From JAICLL01 sp035252155 (GTDB taxonomy: Bacteria; Planctomycetota; Planctomycetia; Pirellulales; JAICIG01): DNA of 13,765 nt. Below are positions 13,181 through 13,765 of the stretch, one piece after another; the first letter of the stretch is position 1; every line of letters starts with the position of its first letter. Position numbers and translations under genes: made by a program. The stretch spans positions 1-13,765 of the forward strand of contig DATFDL010000508.1 of the NCBI GenBank assembly GCA_035252155.1, given 5' to 3'. The notes beneath the pieces are model-generated. The model was not told the DNA's origin. It saw nothing but the letters and a program-made list of their open reading frames with translations, and searched no databases.

Positions 13181-13753
13181 ATGAGCGTCATCCGCCCCAC
13201 GCCCGAACAGGTGGCTGCCAACGGCCGGCCCGTCGCCGACCCGCTGGCCGAAGCGTTTGCGCGCCACCAGCCGGAACTGCTGGGCACGCTCTATTACCTG
13301 GTGGGCAATATCGACGACGCGCGCGACGCCCTGCAAGACGCCTTTGTCAAGTGCTGGCGGCATCGCGATGAGCTGCCTCAGATTGAAAACCTGCGGGCTT
13401 GGGTTTTTCGGATCGCTTTGAACACCGGACGCGACCTGCGCGGGGCCGCCTGGCGCCGCCGCCGCGTGCCACTGGAACAGGACGGCGCCATGCTGGTATC
13501 GCACGAACCCCGAACCGGGACCGAACTGGAGCAAACCGAACAAATCGAGCGCCTGCGCCGCGCCGTGGCGGACCTGCGGCCTGAAGAACAAGAAGTCTTT
13601 TTGATGCGCCAGAATGGCGACCTGACCTACGACGAAATCGCGCGTGCCGTCGGCATCCCCTTGAACACCGTGAAAACGCGGATGCGGCTCGCGCTGAGCA
13701 AGCTGCGCGTGGTTTTGAATGTCGAGTGCGGAGTGAGGAATGCAGAATTGTAG
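13181..13753 (+). CDS. RNA polymerase sigma factor, ECF (sigma-70 family)
   Basis: A 190-residue cytosolic sigma factor of the extracytoplasmic-function type. Region 2 spans about 25-95 (LLGTLYYLVGNIDDARDALQ, AFVKCWRH, IENLRAWVFRIALNTGRD) and binds the -10 element and core polymerase; region 4 spans about 123-177 (LRPEEQEVFLMRQNGDLTYD, EIARAVGIPLNTVKTRMRLA, LSKLR), with the helix-turn-helix that reads the -35. Region 3 is absent, as usual. The ATG at 13181 has GGAG 3 nt upstream, a little close. The last 11 residues, NVECGVRNAEL, extend beyond the normal end and come from low-complexity repeat DNA. An anti-sigma gene would be expected next, but the window ends 12 nt after the stop, so its regulation cannot be read. 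Confidence 0.92.
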   Translation: MSVIRPTPEQVAANGRPVADPLAEAFARHQPELLGTLYYLVGNIDDARDALQDAFVKCWRHRDELPQIENLRAWVFRIALNTGRDLRGAAWRRRRVPLEQDGAMLVSHEPRTGTELEQTEQIERLRRAVADLRPEEQEVFLMRQNGDLTYDEIARAVGIPLNTVKTRMRLALSKLRVVLNVECGVRNAEL

Positions 13754-13765
13754 CTCTCCTGGCCC

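Overview
The window reads as a chromosomal segment of a GC-rich planctomycete, most likely of the Pirellulales. This is inferred from three things: a two-module ABC permease, a short LRR protein with an N-terminal anchor, and families of palindromic intergenic repeats, all of types I associate with that group. No rRNA, tRNA, CRISPR array, insertion sequence or prophage gene is visible. Most of it is housekeeping sequence broken up by repeat-rich gaps.

Left part (1-2260, minus strand): the first 11 codons of a probable homogentisate dioxygenase gene run off the left edge. Next come a gap with a perfect 29-bp inverted repeat, a 584-aa ABC-2 type permease with two homologous halves, and a 71-aa small protein that looks like an antitoxin without its toxin. 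Middle-left (2261-4410): a repeat-bearing gap holds a REPIN-like element. It is followed by a RelE-like toxin reading frame (minus) with a good terminator but no plausible start codon, whose 5' end collides with the Shine-Dalgarno of a divergent egtD (histidine methyltransferase). Just after egtD lies the scar of a DinB-family gene that lost its middle. A Gfo/Idh/MocA oxidoreductase follows (4411-5445).

Centre (5828-9468, plus strand): a fatty-acid synthesis cluster runs rpmF, fabD, fabG, acpP, fabF. RpmF and fabD are 2 nt apart and fabD and fabG 13 nt apart, so these three are probably one transcript. A 23-bp perfect hairpin and a recognisable promoter separate fabG from acpP. The encoded enzymes load malonyl on ACP (FabD), carry the chain (AcpP), condense (FabF) and reduce the keto group (FabG). 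PlsX and FabH, common in such clusters, are absent here. A four-copy array of a 19-nt motif in alternating orientation fills the convergent gap after fabF.

Right part (9717-13765): a class I mannose-6-phosphate isomerase gene (minus) is divergent from tatC (plus), whose product carries about 100 extra residues in its first periplasmic loop. TatC converges on an LRR protein gene; their stop codons share one CTAG. A second copy of the REPIN-like element overlaps the 5' end of the LRR frame. The window ends with a complete ECF sigma factor gene whose last 11 codons appear to come from a simple repeat also seen at the left end.

I see no convincing new multigene system. The most interesting content is the set of repeat families (two REPIN-like elements with identical arms and unrelated loops, and the alternating 19-nt array), the TatC insertion, and the decayed toxin and DinB genes flanking egtD.
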